Shown one piece after another: positions 35,223 to 45,200 of a stretch of 64,000 nt of DNA (the first letter of the stretch is position 1; every line of letters starts with the position of its first letter). The stretch comes from Thauera chlorobenzoica (GTDB taxonomy: Bacteria; Pseudomonadota; Gammaproteobacteria; Burkholderiales; Rhodocyclaceae), in the NCBI RefSeq assembly GCF_001922305.1, contig NZ_CP018839.1:3410001-3474000 (forward strand), written 5' to 3'. The translations under genes and the position numbers were made by a program. The notes under the pieces are model-generated. The model did no database searches. It saw nothing but the letters and a program-made list of their open reading frames with translations, and was not told the DNA's origin.

Positions 35223-35447
35223 TGGCGATATCCTCGTACTCGTACTGGACGGAATGCGCATGGTAAGGAATCCCACGCACCGGTGCATGCCACGATGAAC
35301 GCGCCGGAAGTGAAGTTGTCATTCCACAGCGCCACGCATACCATTGGCTACCGGCCGGCAGCGGCCCGCGGACGCACCTGCGCCGTTGGCGCCTGCAGGG
35401 CCTGGCAGGCGCCAGTTCGCCTCCTCTCCACACAGGGCAGCCCCATC

Positions 35448-35663
35448 ATGAGCGATGAAACCTTCGACGAAGTGACCAGCCTGCGCGCACGCCTCGAAGA
35501 GCTGCGCAGCGAACACCGCGACCTCGACGAGGCGATCGCCCGCCTGTCCCAGGCCCCCGGCGACGACGAACTGATGATGCGCCGGCTGAAAAAGCGCAAG
35601 CTGGCGCTCAAGGACCGGATCGCCGGCATCGAGCACCTGCTCAGCCCCGACGAGCGCGCCTGA
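35448..35663 (+). CDS. YdcH-type DUF465 protein
   Basis: A 71-residue protein consisting of two basic and acidic helices: SLRARLEELRSEHRDLDEAIARL and ELMMRRLKKRKLALKDRIAGIEHLL. This is the YdcH/DUF465 pattern of a small antiparallel coiled coil; function unknown. ATG 35448 gives the family's usual short length; the frame upstream is longer but shows no homology. It precedes the hydrolase by 93 bases. Confidence 0.8.
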   Translation: MSDETFDEVTSLRARLEELRSEHRDLDEAIARLSQAPGDDELMMRRLKKRKLALKDRIAGIEHLLSPDERA

Positions 35664-35756
35664 GCGCCGCCACCCTGCGCCCGCCACCGCCCAGCGGACA
35701 GGGCTTCAGCTGCGTCCGCGTCCGCCACGCCGATCTCCGCCACCGCGCCTTTTTCC

Positions 35757-36545
35757 ATGACCGACATCGAAGTCAACGGCCGGCGTGCCGCCCTCGCGGA
35801 TAACGGCCCCCGCAGCGACCCCCACCCCTTGCTGCTGATCCACGGCGCCGGGCATGACCGCGGAGCCTGGCAGGCGGTGGCCGGCGGCCTCGTCACCGGC
35901 GGACGGCGCGTGATCGTGCCCGACCTGCCCGGACACGGCGCCAGCGCCGGGCCCGCGCTGGCCGACATCGCGTCGATGGCAGCCTGGGTACTGGCGCTGG
36001 CCGATGCACTCGGCCTCGAGCGCTTTGCCCTGGGGGGGCACAGCATGGGCGCACTGGTGGCGCTCGCTGCCGCCGCTGCGGCTCCAGCGCGGGTCGCAAC
36101 GCTGTCCTTGCTCGGCTGCCGGGCGCCGATGCCGGTCGCCCCCTTCCTGCTCGACGCCGCGCGCACCGAACCGGCGCAGGCCCATGCCCTGATCAACAAG
36201 TTCTCCTTCGCCCCCGCCGAACGCATCGGCGAAGCGCACCGCCAAGCACTGGAAGCGGCCAACCTCGAGCGCCTGCAGGCCCAACCCGCCGCCGTCCTCG
36301 CCGTCGATCTCGCCGCCTGCGAGCGCTGGCAGGACGGGCTGACCGCCGCCGCACACGTGCGCTGCCCGACCCTGCTGCTGTGCGCCGCGTACGACCGGAT
36401 GACCCCGGTGGAGACATCGCGCCCACTGCTCCAGGCCCTGCAGCCCGGCTGCGATGCCCGCCTGGTCGAACTCCCCGACTGCGGCCATGGCATGATCGAC
36501 GAAGCCCCCGCCGCCGTCATCGAAGCCCTGCGCGGCCCCGGCTGA
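35757..36545 (+). CDS. Alpha/beta-fold hydrolase
   Basis: Cytoplasmic serine hydrolase of 262 residues, no signal peptide. The oxyanion HG motif is LLLIHGAGHDRGAW, the nucleophile elbow GGHSMGALVAL, the acid residue the aspartate of CAAYDRMTPVE, and the base the histidine of LPDCGHGMIDEAP. Substrate unknown; similar enzymes act on esters or C-C bonds in degradation pathways. The next gene follows after 33 bases. Confidence 0.88.
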   Translation: MTDIEVNGRRAALADNGPRSDPHPLLLIHGAGHDRGAWQAVAGGLVTGGRRVIVPDLPGHGASAGPALADIASMAAWVLALADALGLERFALGGHSMGALVALAAAAAAPARVATLSLLGCRAPMPVAPFLLDAARTEPAQAHALINKFSFAPAERIGEAHRQALEAANLERLQAQPAAVLAVDLAACERWQDGLTAAAHVRCPTLLLCAAYDRMTPVETSRPLLQALQPGCDARLVELPDCGHGMIDEAPAAVIEALRGPG

Positions 36546-36578
36546 AGACGGCAAGACCAGCTCCCCGAGGAGAGAGAG

Positions 36579-37409
36579 ATGTCGCCACAGAACGACGAAA
36601 GCCCCCAACCGCCACGTCCCGGTGGCGGGGACGATGCGCACGACAGCGCCGAACGCCCGTTCCCGACCGTGCGCACGGTCGGCCTCGGGGCCCCGCTGCG
36701 CTGGGTCGCACTCGGCGCCGGCGACCTCAGGGCCTGCCCGCTCCCCAGCCTGTTCTACGGCTTCTGCTTCGCCGCGATGGGCCTGCTCGTCACCATGGTG
36801 TTCCGCCGCGCCTACGAATACACCTTCGCCCTCACCACCGGCTTCCTGCTGCTCGGCCCCTTCCTCGCCATGGGCCTGTACGAGATCAGCCGCCGCCGCG
36901 AACTGGGCGCCCCCGCGGTGCTCGCCCCCACCCTCACCGTCTGGCGGCGCAATGCCGGCAACATCGGCGTGTTCGTGGTCGTGCTCGGCATCGTGTTCCT
37001 GGTGTGGGCGCGCGCGTCGATGGTCGTGTTCGCCCTTTTCTACACCACCGAGCTGCCTTCGCTGTCGGACTTCATCGGCCAGGTGCTCAGCCTGCGCAAC
37101 CTCGAATTCCTCGCGGTGTATTTCGGCGTCGGCCTCGTTTTCGCCGTCACCGTCTTCGCCGCCAGCGTGGTCTCGATTCCGCTGATGCTCGACCGCGACC
37201 AAGACGCCGTCAGCGCGGTGATCGCCAGTTTCAACGCGCTGCGGAGCAACCCGGGACCGATGCTGATATGGGCCTTCCTGATCGTGAGCCTCACCGGGGT
37301 CGGCTTTCTGAGCTTCCACGTCGGCCTGGTGGTGGTCATGCCCCTGCTCGGCCACGCCAGCTGGCACGCCTACCGCGATCTGGTCGAACCGCTTGTCATC
37401 GAGCGCTGA
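36579..37409 (+). CDS. DUF2189 multipass membrane protein
   Basis: Inner-membrane protein of 276 residues with about six helices (for example FYGFCFAAMGLLVTMVF, FLLLGPFLAMGLYEISRRRELG, IGVFVVVLGIVFLVWA). The block GPFLAMGLYEISRRRE with SFNALRSNPGPMLIWAFLIV is typical of DUF2189. A 35-residue hydrophilic N-terminus precedes the first helix. Function unknown. Strong ribosome site GAGGAGAGAG before ATG 36579. Confidence 0.85.
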   Translation: MSPQNDESPQPPRPGGGDDAHDSAERPFPTVRTVGLGAPLRWVALGAGDLRACPLPSLFYGFCFAAMGLLVTMVFRRAYEYTFALTTGFLLLGPFLAMGLYEISRRRELGAPAVLAPTLTVWRRNAGNIGVFVVVLGIVFLVWARASMVVFALFYTTELPSLSDFIGQVLSLRNLEFLAVYFGVGLVFAVTVFAASVVSIPLMLDRDQDAVSAVIASFNALRSNPGPMLIWAFLIVSLTGVGFLSFHVGLVVVMPLLGHASWHAYRDLVEPLVIER

Positions 37410-37540
37410 GGCGGCGCTTCGGGCGCCCCGTTCGGGCGGCGATCCACCGCCGGGGCGCCGCCCCCCTTCTGCAGAGGATCGGTCCGGACACCCCTCCGGC
37501 GCACTTGACGAGCATCTGCCAAAAGGCGATTTTTGCACCC

Positions 37541-37634
37541 ATGCGGCCCACTCGTCGCGCCCCTGCGGCCTTCATCCCCCTCTTCTGCCTGTTCACGCTG
37601 GCCCTGTGCCTGCTGCTGCCGGCCCGCGCCGCCG
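37541..37634 (+). pseudogene. Orphan signal-peptide coding fragment
   Basis: ATG 37541 opens a clear Sec signal peptide (RRAPAAFIPLFCLFTLALCLLLPARAA), but right after the cleavage site the sequence becomes the complement of an iron-sulfur protein fragment. The original exported protein is therefore lost and its identity cannot be told. TTGACG at 37506-37511 may be the remaining -35. The 131 bases between DUF2189 and this point hold nothing else recognisable. Confidence 0.55.
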
Positions 37635-37765
37635 ACACAGGTCTCGACGCAGGCCGGAAGCAGGCCGGCATCCACGCGATGGGCGCAGAACATGCACTTG
37701 TCGGCCTTGTTGGTGTCGTGGTTGATGAAGCGCGCGTCGCAGGGAGAATCGGAACAGGATTTCAT
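37635..37765 (-). pseudogene. Fragment of a DmsB-type iron-sulfur subunit
   Basis: On the minus strand about 38 residues read DARFINHDTNKADKC-MFC-AHRVDAGLLPACVETCVGGA in sense, with the Cys-x2-Cys-x11-Cys-x3-Cys spacing of the electron-transfer subunits of molybdopterin oxidoreductases (DmsB, TtrB, PsrB type). Both sides are cut: nothing of the other three cluster motifs is nearby and the frame runs on into the signal-peptide fragment. It marks a deleted or inverted oxidoreductase locus. From 37766 to 37985 no gene is seen. Confidence 0.65.
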
Positions 37766-37985
37766 GGCGGAACTCCAGAAGCCGTTGGCGTGGGAGTCAC
37801 TCTAGGCCTGCGATGGCCGTGCCAAAATTGGTGAAACAAGGCAGCGGACTAGACGGTTTTACCTATTGCGCCGCGCTCCCCTGCCAGGTCCGCCAGCGCG
37901 CGATCGGCGTAGTGCCCCGGAGCACCATCCCCCCCATCCGCGGCTCGCCGCATAATCGAGCCATCGATCACAGGGGCCGCCATCC

Positions 37986-38930
37986 ATGGCAGACGCGCAT
38001 CACGTCCGACATCATCACGACCACGGACACGGACATGACGACCACGCTGCCAGCCGCCACCTGCCGCTGGCCTTGGTTTTGACCCTCGGTTTCGCCGCCG
38101 TCGAGGCGGTGGCGGGCTGGTGGTCAGGCTCACTGGCCCTGCTCGGCGACGCCGGCCACATGGTCACCGATGCCTTGTCGCTCGGCCTCGCGGCCCTTGC
38201 CGCACGTATCGCGTTGCGTCCGGTCAGCCCGCGCCATTCCTACGGACTACGCCGCGTCGAAGCGCTGGCGGCCCTGGTCAACAGCCTTTTCATGCTGGCC
38301 GTCGTCGCCCTGTTGCTGTGGCAGGCGGTGCTCCGCCTGCTCGAGCCGCGCGAGATCGCGGGCCAGACCGTGACGCTGGTGGCGCTCGGCGGCCTCGTCC
38401 TGAATCTGGTCGTCGCCTGGCTGCTGACGCGCGGCGAGGGCGACCTCAACACCCGCGGCGCACTGCTGCACGTGCTCGGCGACCTGCTCGGCTCGGTCGC
38501 GGCACTGGCCTCCGGCCTCGTCATCCAGTTCAGCGGCTGGACGCCGATCGACCCGCTGCTGACCATGCTGATCTGCGGCCTGATCCTGTTCTCCACCTTG
38601 TCGCTGCTGCGCAACGTGCTCCACACCCTGCTCGAAGGCGTGCCCGACGGCCTGTCGCTGCCCGAAGTGGGACGCGCGATGGCCAGCGTGCCAGGCGTGT
38701 GCTCGGTACACGACCTCCACATCTGGAGCCTGGACTCGCGCCGCACCGCGCTCTCGGCCCACATCCTGCTGGCCGATGCGCGGCGCTGGCCCGACGTGCT
38801 GGAGGCCGAGCGTGCGCTTCTGCGTGGGCGTTTCGGTGTGGAACACGCCACACTGCAGCCCGAGATCTCCCTTGCCGAACCGATCATGTTTGCGCCACGG
38901 CGCTCCGGCACCGCCGACGATCGCGACTGA
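37986..38930 (+). CDS. Cation diffusion facilitator (CzcD/ZitB type)
   Basis: Inner-membrane antiporter that exports Zn2+, Co2+ or Cd2+. The 314-residue protein starts with a His-rich tail (HHVRHHHDHGHGHDDH), then six helices. The transport-site pairs are LLGDAGHMVTDALSL in the second helix and LLHVLGDLLGSVAAL in the fifth (HxxxD each). The C-terminal cytoplasmic domain contains VHDLHIWSLDSRRTALSAHI, a metal-sensing fold. No metal regulator is adjacent. Confidence 0.93.
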   Translation: MADAHHVRHHHDHGHGHDDHAASRHLPLALVLTLGFAAVEAVAGWWSGSLALLGDAGHMVTDALSLGLAALAARIALRPVSPRHSYGLRRVEALAALVNSLFMLAVVALLLWQAVLRLLEPREIAGQTVTLVALGGLVLNLVVAWLLTRGEGDLNTRGALLHVLGDLLGSVAALASGLVIQFSGWTPIDPLLTMLICGLILFSTLSLLRNVLHTLLEGVPDGLSLPEVGRAMASVPGVCSVHDLHIWSLDSRRTALSAHILLADARRWPDVLEAERALLRGRFGVEHATLQPEISLAEPIMFAPRRSGTADDRD

Positions 38931-39008
38931 CCGGGGCCCGCTCCGCCGCAGCAGGCCAAAACCCGCGTAAACAGCGGCTTCGAGCGCTCCGCGCACCCAT
39001 CAAAAACA

Positions 39009-39116
39009 TACTACATGTAGTACATAACGAAAAACAAATACACAAATAAAACACTCAACTATTTGTTTTTTAACATTTTTTATTTTTTTGCGAAATCGGA
39101 TTTTCCGCGCTATTCT
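39009..39116 (+). promoter_or_regulatory. AT-rich promoter region of class II ribonucleotide reductase with palindrome
   Basis: TTGCGA (39088-39093) and TATTCT (39111-39116) with a 17-base spacer make a good promoter just before nrdJ. Upstream, TACTACATGTAGTA (39009-39022) is a perfect 14-base palindrome whose core CTACATGTAG resembles NrdR boxes (CwAtATaTwG). Only one clear copy is seen, while NrdR usually binds two. The tract 39030-39090 is very AT-rich, in contrast to the rest of the chromosome. No cobalamin riboswitch was recognised. Confidence 0.5.
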
Positions 39117-39142
39117 TCAGTCCATCCCATGAACCACCACGG

Positions 39143-42061
39143 ATGAAGAAAAAGGCCATGAGCGAGACCAACAGCGCGTCCACGAGCACCCCCATCCAAG
39201 GCAGCGCCAAGCCCACCGCCGCCAACCTGCCGATGCAGGAAATCTCCGGCGAAGTCCTCGTCGAAAAATACGCCAAGGGCGACGAGCAGACCGTCGCCGA
39301 AGTGCGCCGCCGTGTCGCCTGCGCCCTGGCCGCGGTCGAAACCGAAGACAAGCACGCCCACTGGGAAGCGAAGTTCCTCGAAGCGCAGGAAAAGGGCTTC
39401 GTCCCCGCCGGCCGGATCAACAGCGCCGCCGGCACCACGCTCGCCGCCACCCTGATCAACTGCTTCGTGCAGCCGGTCGGCGATTCGGTCACCGAGGCGG
39501 TCGACGGCCGCCCCGGCATCTATACCGCGCTCGCCCAGGCCGCCGAAACCATGCGCCGCGGCGGCGGCGTCGGCTACGACTTCTCCTCCATCCGCCCCAA
39601 GGGTGCGCTGGTCAAGGGCACGGCCTCGAACGCCTCCGGTCCGGTGTCCTACATGCGCGTGTTCGACCGTTCCTGCGAAACGGTGGAATCGGCCGGTGCC
39701 CGCCGCGGCGCGCAGATGGGCGTGCTGCGCTGCGATCACCCGGACATCGAGGAATTCATCCACGCCAAGGATCACGGCGACCTCACCAACTTCAACATCT
39801 CGGTCGGCGTCACCGACCCCTTCATGCAGGCGGTCGAAGCCGACGGCTTCGTCGAACTCGCGCACAAGGCCGAGCCGACCGCCGAGCTGAAGGAAGCCGG
39901 CGCCTACCAGCGCGACGACGGCCTGTGGGTGTATCGCAAGGTGCGCGCGCGCGAGTTGTGGGACCAGATCATGCGGTCCACCTACGACCACGCCGAGCCG
40001 GGCATCCTGTTCCTCGACCGCATGAACCAGGACAACAACCTGTACTACTGCGAAACCATCGAGGCCACCAACCCCTGCGCCGAACAGCCGCTGCCGCCCT
40101 ACGGCTGCTGCTGCCTGGGCTCGATCAACCTGACGCCCTTCGTCAAGCACCCGTTCACCGACAAGGCCGAGTTCGACTACGCGGCCTTCGGCAAGATCGT
40201 CGACATCTCGATCCGGATGCTCGACAACGTGCTTGACAGCACCCACTGGCCGCTCGAGCAGCAGCGCGCCGAAGCCGACTCCAAGCGCCGCGTCGGACTG
40301 GGCTTCACCGGCCTGGGCGACGCCCTGATCATGCTCGGCAAGCGCTACGACACGCCCGAAGCGCGCGACGAGGCACGCAAGATTTCCGAGTACATGCGCA
40401 ACCGCGCCTACCTCGCCTCGTCCGATCTGGCCAAGGAGCGCGGCGCCTTCCCACTGTTCAACGCCGATCTCTACCTGTCGGGTGGCAATTTCGCCTCGCG
40501 CCTGCCGGCCGAGGTCAAGGACCGGATCCGCAAGCACGGCATCCGCAACTCGCACCTGCTGTCGATCGCGCCCACCGGCACCATCAGCCTGGCCTTCGCC
40601 GACAACGCCAGCAACGGCATCGAGCCGCCGTTCTCCTACACCTACACCCGCCGCAAGCGCATGGCCGACGGCACCTTCAAGGAGTACGCGGTCGAGGACT
40701 ACGCCTGGCGCCTGTACAAGCACCTTGGCGGCAACGTCGACAAGCTGCCCGCCCCCTTCGTCACCGCACTGGAAATTTCCGCCCAGGCGCACAAGGACAT
40801 GGTCGCCGCGGTCGCGCCCTACATCGACACCTCGATCTCGAAGACGGTGAACGTGCCGGAAGACTATCCCTACGCCGAGTTCGAGGATCTCTACCTCACC
40901 GCGTGGAAGGCCGGCCTCAAGGGGCTGGCCACCTACCGCCCGAACAGCGTCCTCGGTTCGGTGCTGTCGGTCACCCCGAGCACCGAGCAGAAGCAGCCCC
41001 ACGACGTCGAACTCTCCGACGCCAACCGCCGCCTGTCGATCAAGAGCCTGCCCGCGCCGGTGCTCGCCAGCCTGCGCTGGCCCGGCCGCCCCGAACTGCC
41101 CGACGGCAACCTCGCCTGGACCTACATGCTCAACACCCCGACCGGCGGCTTTGCGCTCTTCGTCGGCCAGGTCGGCAACAACGGCAGCTCGTTCCCGTTC
41201 GAAGTCTGGGTCAACGGCGCCGACCAGCCGCGCGGCCTCGGCGCGGTGGCAAAGACGCTGTCGATGGACATGCGCGCCAACGACCGCGGCTGGCTCAAGC
41301 TGAAGCTCGAGACCCTGGCCCGCACCGTCGGCGAGAAGTCCTTCGAGATGCCCTTCCCGCCGCACGGCGAGAAAAAGCTCGTGCCCGGCGTGGTGTCCGC
41401 CTTCGCCCAGGCGGTCAATTACCGCTGCGAAAAACTCGGCGCCTTCGACCACGAGGACGACACCAACCCGGTGCTCGACACCTTGTTCAGCCTCGACGAA
41501 CCGAAGACCGGCACCGACGGCACGCTGTCGTGGACGGTGGACATCTACAACCCGGCGACCGGCGAAGACTTCGTCCTCGGCCTGAAGGAGATCACCCTGC
41601 CGGCGCAGGACGGCTTCAGCGCCGGCGTCACCCGCCCCTATTCGATGTGGCTGTCGGGCAACTACCCGCGCGCGCTCGACGGGCTGTCGCGCATCCTCTC
41701 GCTCGACATGCGCGTCATGGACCCGGCGTGGATCGGCATGAAGCTCAGGAAGCTGCTCGACTACCCCGAGCCGCTGGGCGACTTCATGGCCTTCGTCCCC
41801 GGCACCCGCCGCCAGCAGAACTATCCCAGCACCGTGGCCTACCTCGCGCAGCTCATCATCCACCGCTATGCGATGCTCGGCGTGCTCGACGAGCGCGGTT
41901 ATCCGACGCGCGAAATGGGCATCCTCGAGTCACCGCGCGACGACAGCGAACCCAAGCTGATGCAGGGCACGCTGTGCGCCGAATGCGGCAACCACACCGT
42001 GATCCGCAAGGACGGCTGCGACTTCTGCACCGCCTGCGGTGCGGTCGGCACCTGCGGCTGA
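39143..42061 (+). CDS. nrdJ: Adenosylcobalamin-dependent ribonucleotide reductase (class II)
   Basis: Makes deoxyribonucleotides with coenzyme B12, with or without oxygen. The 972-residue protein shows [35 protein letters not shown], the active-site loop [21 protein letters not shown] with radical cysteine and glutamate, and [20 protein letters not shown]. After the barrel come two related beta modules (around [18 protein letters not shown] and [17 protein letters not shown]), resembling TSCPD domains, and a C-terminal zinc-type [28 protein letters not shown] tail for thiol exchange. ATG 39143 is given; ATG 39158 has AAAAAGG directly upstream and may be the true start. No class I or III subunits are nearby. 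Confidence 0.93.
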   Translation: MKKKAMSETNSASTSTPIQGSAKPTAANLPMQEISGEVLVEKYAKGDEQTVAEVRRRVACALAAVETEDKHAHWEAKFLEAQEKGFVPAGRINSAAGTTLAATLINCFVQPVGDSVTEAVDGRPGIYTALAQAAETMRRGGGVGYDFSSIRPKGALVKGTASNASGPVSYMRVFDRSCETVESAGARRGAQMGVLRCDHPDIEEFIHAKDHGDLTNFNISVGVTDPFMQAVEADGFVELAHKAEPTAELKEAGAYQRDDGLWVYRKVRARELWDQIMRSTYDHAEPGILFLDRMNQDNNLYYCETIEATNPCAEQPLPPYGCCCLGSINLTPFVKHPFTDKAEFDYAAFGKIVDISIRMLDNVLDSTHWPLEQQRAEADSKRRVGLGFTGLGDALIMLGKRYDTPEARDEARKISEYMRNRAYLASSDLAKERGAFPLFNADLYLSGGNFASRLPAEVKDRIRKHGIRNSHLLSIAPTGTISLAFADNASNGIEPPFSYTYTRRKRMADGTFKEYAVEDYAWRLYKHLGGNVDKLPAPFVTALEISAQAHKDMVAAVAPYIDTSISKTVNVPEDYPYAEFEDLYLTAWKAGLKGLATYRPNSVLGSVLSVTPSTEQKQPHDVELSDANRRLSIKSLPAPVLASLRWPGRPELPDGNLAWTYMLNTPTGGFALFVGQVGNNGSSFPFEVWVNGADQPRGLGAVAKTLSMDMRANDRGWLKLKLETLARTVGEKSFEMPFPPHGEKKLVPGVVSAFAQAVNYRCEKLGAFDHEDDTNPVLDTLFSLDEPKTGTDGTLSWTVDIYNPATGEDFVLGLKEITLPAQDGFSAGVTRPYSMWLSGNYPRALDGLSRILSLDMRVMDPAWIGMKLRKLLDYPEPLGDFMAFVPGTRRQQNYPSTVAYLAQLIIHRYAMLGVLDERGYPTREMGILESPRDDSEPKLMQGTLCAECGNHTVIRKDGCDFCTACGAVGTCG

Positions 42062-42213
42062 GCGCAGGCGGCGCCTCGCGCCGCGGCTGCTGTGGATTTA
42101 CGCATAAGCTGCGAGTTGGGCCCAAAAATCTGTGACTAAAGAAACCATAAATTGCGACATGGGAGCCTCAAGAAACAAAAATAGACGCGACGATTTTCAT
42201 GCCGCGTCCTCGA

Positions 42214-45200
42214 TCAGAATGACTGCGCCAGTGGTGCGCTGGTACAAAAGGCGACCCCTTCGACTAGCCAACCATCGCTGCCGCCGTCATTGAAATCGGC
42301 TGGATCGATCGCGTAACGGTGATTGGCATCGCGCCTCACCCCACCCACCACCTCTCCCGCATGCCCGTTATACGCCCGCAACACGGGGAAGGGGGCGACA
42401 TCCGGGCACTGGCCCAAAGCATCGGGCATGCGGATCGAAAAACCGATCCCCTCAAGATTCCATGCCGGCAACCCCGGCGGCGTCGCTGCCCGAAGCGCCA
42501 CCAGACCAGCGCATTCCAGCGCCGAGCCCGTGAAGAAATGGCTGTTCGGGCCGATCGATGGGTCGCCATAAAAACGACACACGGGGGAAAAACCCGGTTC
42601 GCTGGAATGGGCGGATGCCGCAGCAAACGCCCTGACGGTGGGAAACCATCCGTATTCGGGATGCGCAAGCAAAAGCGCCACCTCGACATCCTCTGCGCTC
42701 AGAAAATAGTGATTGAGGCCGGCGTGGTAAAACTCACGCACCACGGTTTCATCCGCCAGCGCCGGGACCGCCTTCTGCACTGCGATTTCCAGCCTGTCAT
42801 CGCTGCCTCCGGCGACCCTTGTGGCGCGGTACAGGCGCGACAAGGCAGCGCGGTCTCCATTGAGATTGGCGTCCAGGAAGGTCAGGTACCATGCATAGGC
42901 TTCGTCCATCACATCGGGATTATGGCCGTGGGCCATTCCCCGGACAGCCACCAAATAACGCGTTCCCTGAAGCCGGTCGACGGCCTCTTCGGTCATGTCC
43001 AGCGGCGCAACGTCGTCATCGGTGCCGGCAACGCCGATATAGGCGGCAGTCACACCGCGCGTGCCGCGCTGTTCATCACCGAAAGCAGGCAGCACCGACA
43101 CCCCCGAATAAGGTACAAAACCGAGGATCGCGCGCAACCTCGGCTCGCGGGTAACCTCCTTGCGCGAGCGCAGGAAATCGGTGGTCAGCTCGGCCCCGGC
43201 AAGCAACATCAAGCTCTCGCCACCAAGGCTCGCACCAAAACCGGCAACCCGCCCAGAGTCGATGAGAGGCCCGAAATCCGGTCGGGCAAGCAGATGATCG
43301 AGCAGCCCCTGAAGCGCCAGCGGGCGGATGGCCTGCATCTCCACCAGTTCTTCATCGTCCATCAGGAGATAGCGCAGGTCGTCCATGTCCTCGAGCTCGA
43401 TGCGGGAAATCCGCGCGTCAGCATGGAAGGGGGCGGCCACGACATAACCGTACGAGGCAAAACGTGCCATCGTCGATAAATAGTCGCCCCCCAACGGACT
43501 GCCGCCGAGGCCATGCGAATACAGCAGCAAAGGCCACCGAGCGGGTTCCGGACAAGCTTCCTCGCTGCAGCGCTCGGCCAGGATCGGCGCTTCATCTCCA
43601 CGCTGCATCGCCGGCACGCCGCTGCCATCGGGCAGCATGAAAGAGGCGCGCGGGTTGTCATCGGTGGTCGGGTAGCAAACCAGTGCCACGAACTCTACAT
43701 CGCGGGTGCGGAAATTACGGAAAAGCGTCCGGTCGTCCGGCGGGCGAACCACGTACCTGATGGCAAATTCAGGCTCGACCAGCAAATCGAACAGCCGCCC
43801 GAGCGGCTTGATCACCGTCTGGCACTCGCCCAGCAGCCGGTCCACCACGATTCCGGCCTGGCGCCCGGCGAAGCGCACCACCACCACGCTCTGGCGCGCA
43901 GGCGGTGTGCCTTCGATGGCGAACATCCGGCGCAGGCGCACGAAAGGCAGGGCCTGCTTGCGCAGGTTCAGGTAAGCCGCCTCGCCGACGCCGTCGGGCA
44001 GCTCGATGCATTCGAGCACCGCATCGAGCGGCAGGATGAAGCTGGCCTCGCCGACGCCAACCCTGAAACCGTCGATGATCGCCAGCGTCAGCGGCAGGCA
44101 CAGCCGCATCGTCGTGCCCCGCCCGGGCGTGCTGTGGATGTCGAGACTGCCGCGCAGGGCCTCGACATTGCTCTTGACCACGTCCATGCCGACGCCGCGC
44201 CCGGACAGGTTGGTGACCTGGCTGGCGGTGGAGAAGCCGGGCTCGAGGATCAGGCGATGGATCTCCGCCGTCGACAGATGGGCATCGGGCGCCACCAGAC
44301 CGCGCTCGACCGCCTTCGCAAAAATACGCCCGGCATCGAGCCCGGCGCCGTCGTCGGCCACTTCGATGACGATGCTGCCGCTTTCGTGATAGGCATCGAG
44401 CTGCAGCGTGCCGCGCGCCGGCTTGCCCGCCGTGAGCCGGCATTCGGGCGACTCGATGCCGTGGTCGATGGCGTTGCGCACCAAGTGCATCAGCGGATCG
44501 CCGATCTTCTCCACCATCGACTTGTCGAGCTCGGTTTCGGCGCCGCCGATGCGCAGCTCGATGTCCTTGCCCAGCTCGCGCGAGACGTCGCGCACCACGC
44601 GCGGGAAGCGGTTGAACACTTCGCCGATCGGCGTCATGCGCAGGCGCAGTGCGGCGTCGCGCACATCCTCGACCAGGCGCAGCAGGTTGGAGGCGGTCTC
44701 GTGCAGTTCGCGGCTGTTGGTCAGCTGCGCCTGCAACTGGGTCGCGGCGCCGGCGATCACCAGCTCGCCGACCTGGTCGATCAACGCATCGAGGCGGTCG
44801 GCCGGCACCTTGACGCTCTTGGCTTCGCGCGAGCGCCGCTCCTCGGCAGCACGCTGCTTGTCGAGCGCGGCCTCGACCACCTGCGGCTGCACCACCGCCT
44901 GCTCGACCAGCACCTGGCCCAGCCGCTGCGGCGGCACCGCGGCCTGCTGGCACGCCAGCGCCTGTTCCAGTTCGCGCGGCGTCAGCGAACCGCAGGCGAG
45001 CAGGATCTCGCCCAGCCGGCGCGGGTCCTCGTCAAGCGACTCGATCAGGGCGATGAAATCTTCGACGCGGCTGTTCGGCGGCACGATGGTGATCGTCGCG
45101 CTGTCCTGGACGAATTCGAACACGCTCTCGATCTCGGCCTTGCTCGCCGGGCTGCGCAGCGCCACTTCGAACCCCAGCCAGCACGCTTCCGGATCACCGG

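Noticed and set aside
38931..39142. Search for a cobalamin riboswitch before the B12-dependent reductase
   Set aside because: No B12-box-like sequence or extended structure was recognisable; the leader is short and AT-rich.
39110..41863. A 917-codon minus-strand frame opposite nrdJ
   Set aside because: Its sequence is Gly/Val/Arg-rich mirror of the reductase; nrdJ on the plus strand is certain.
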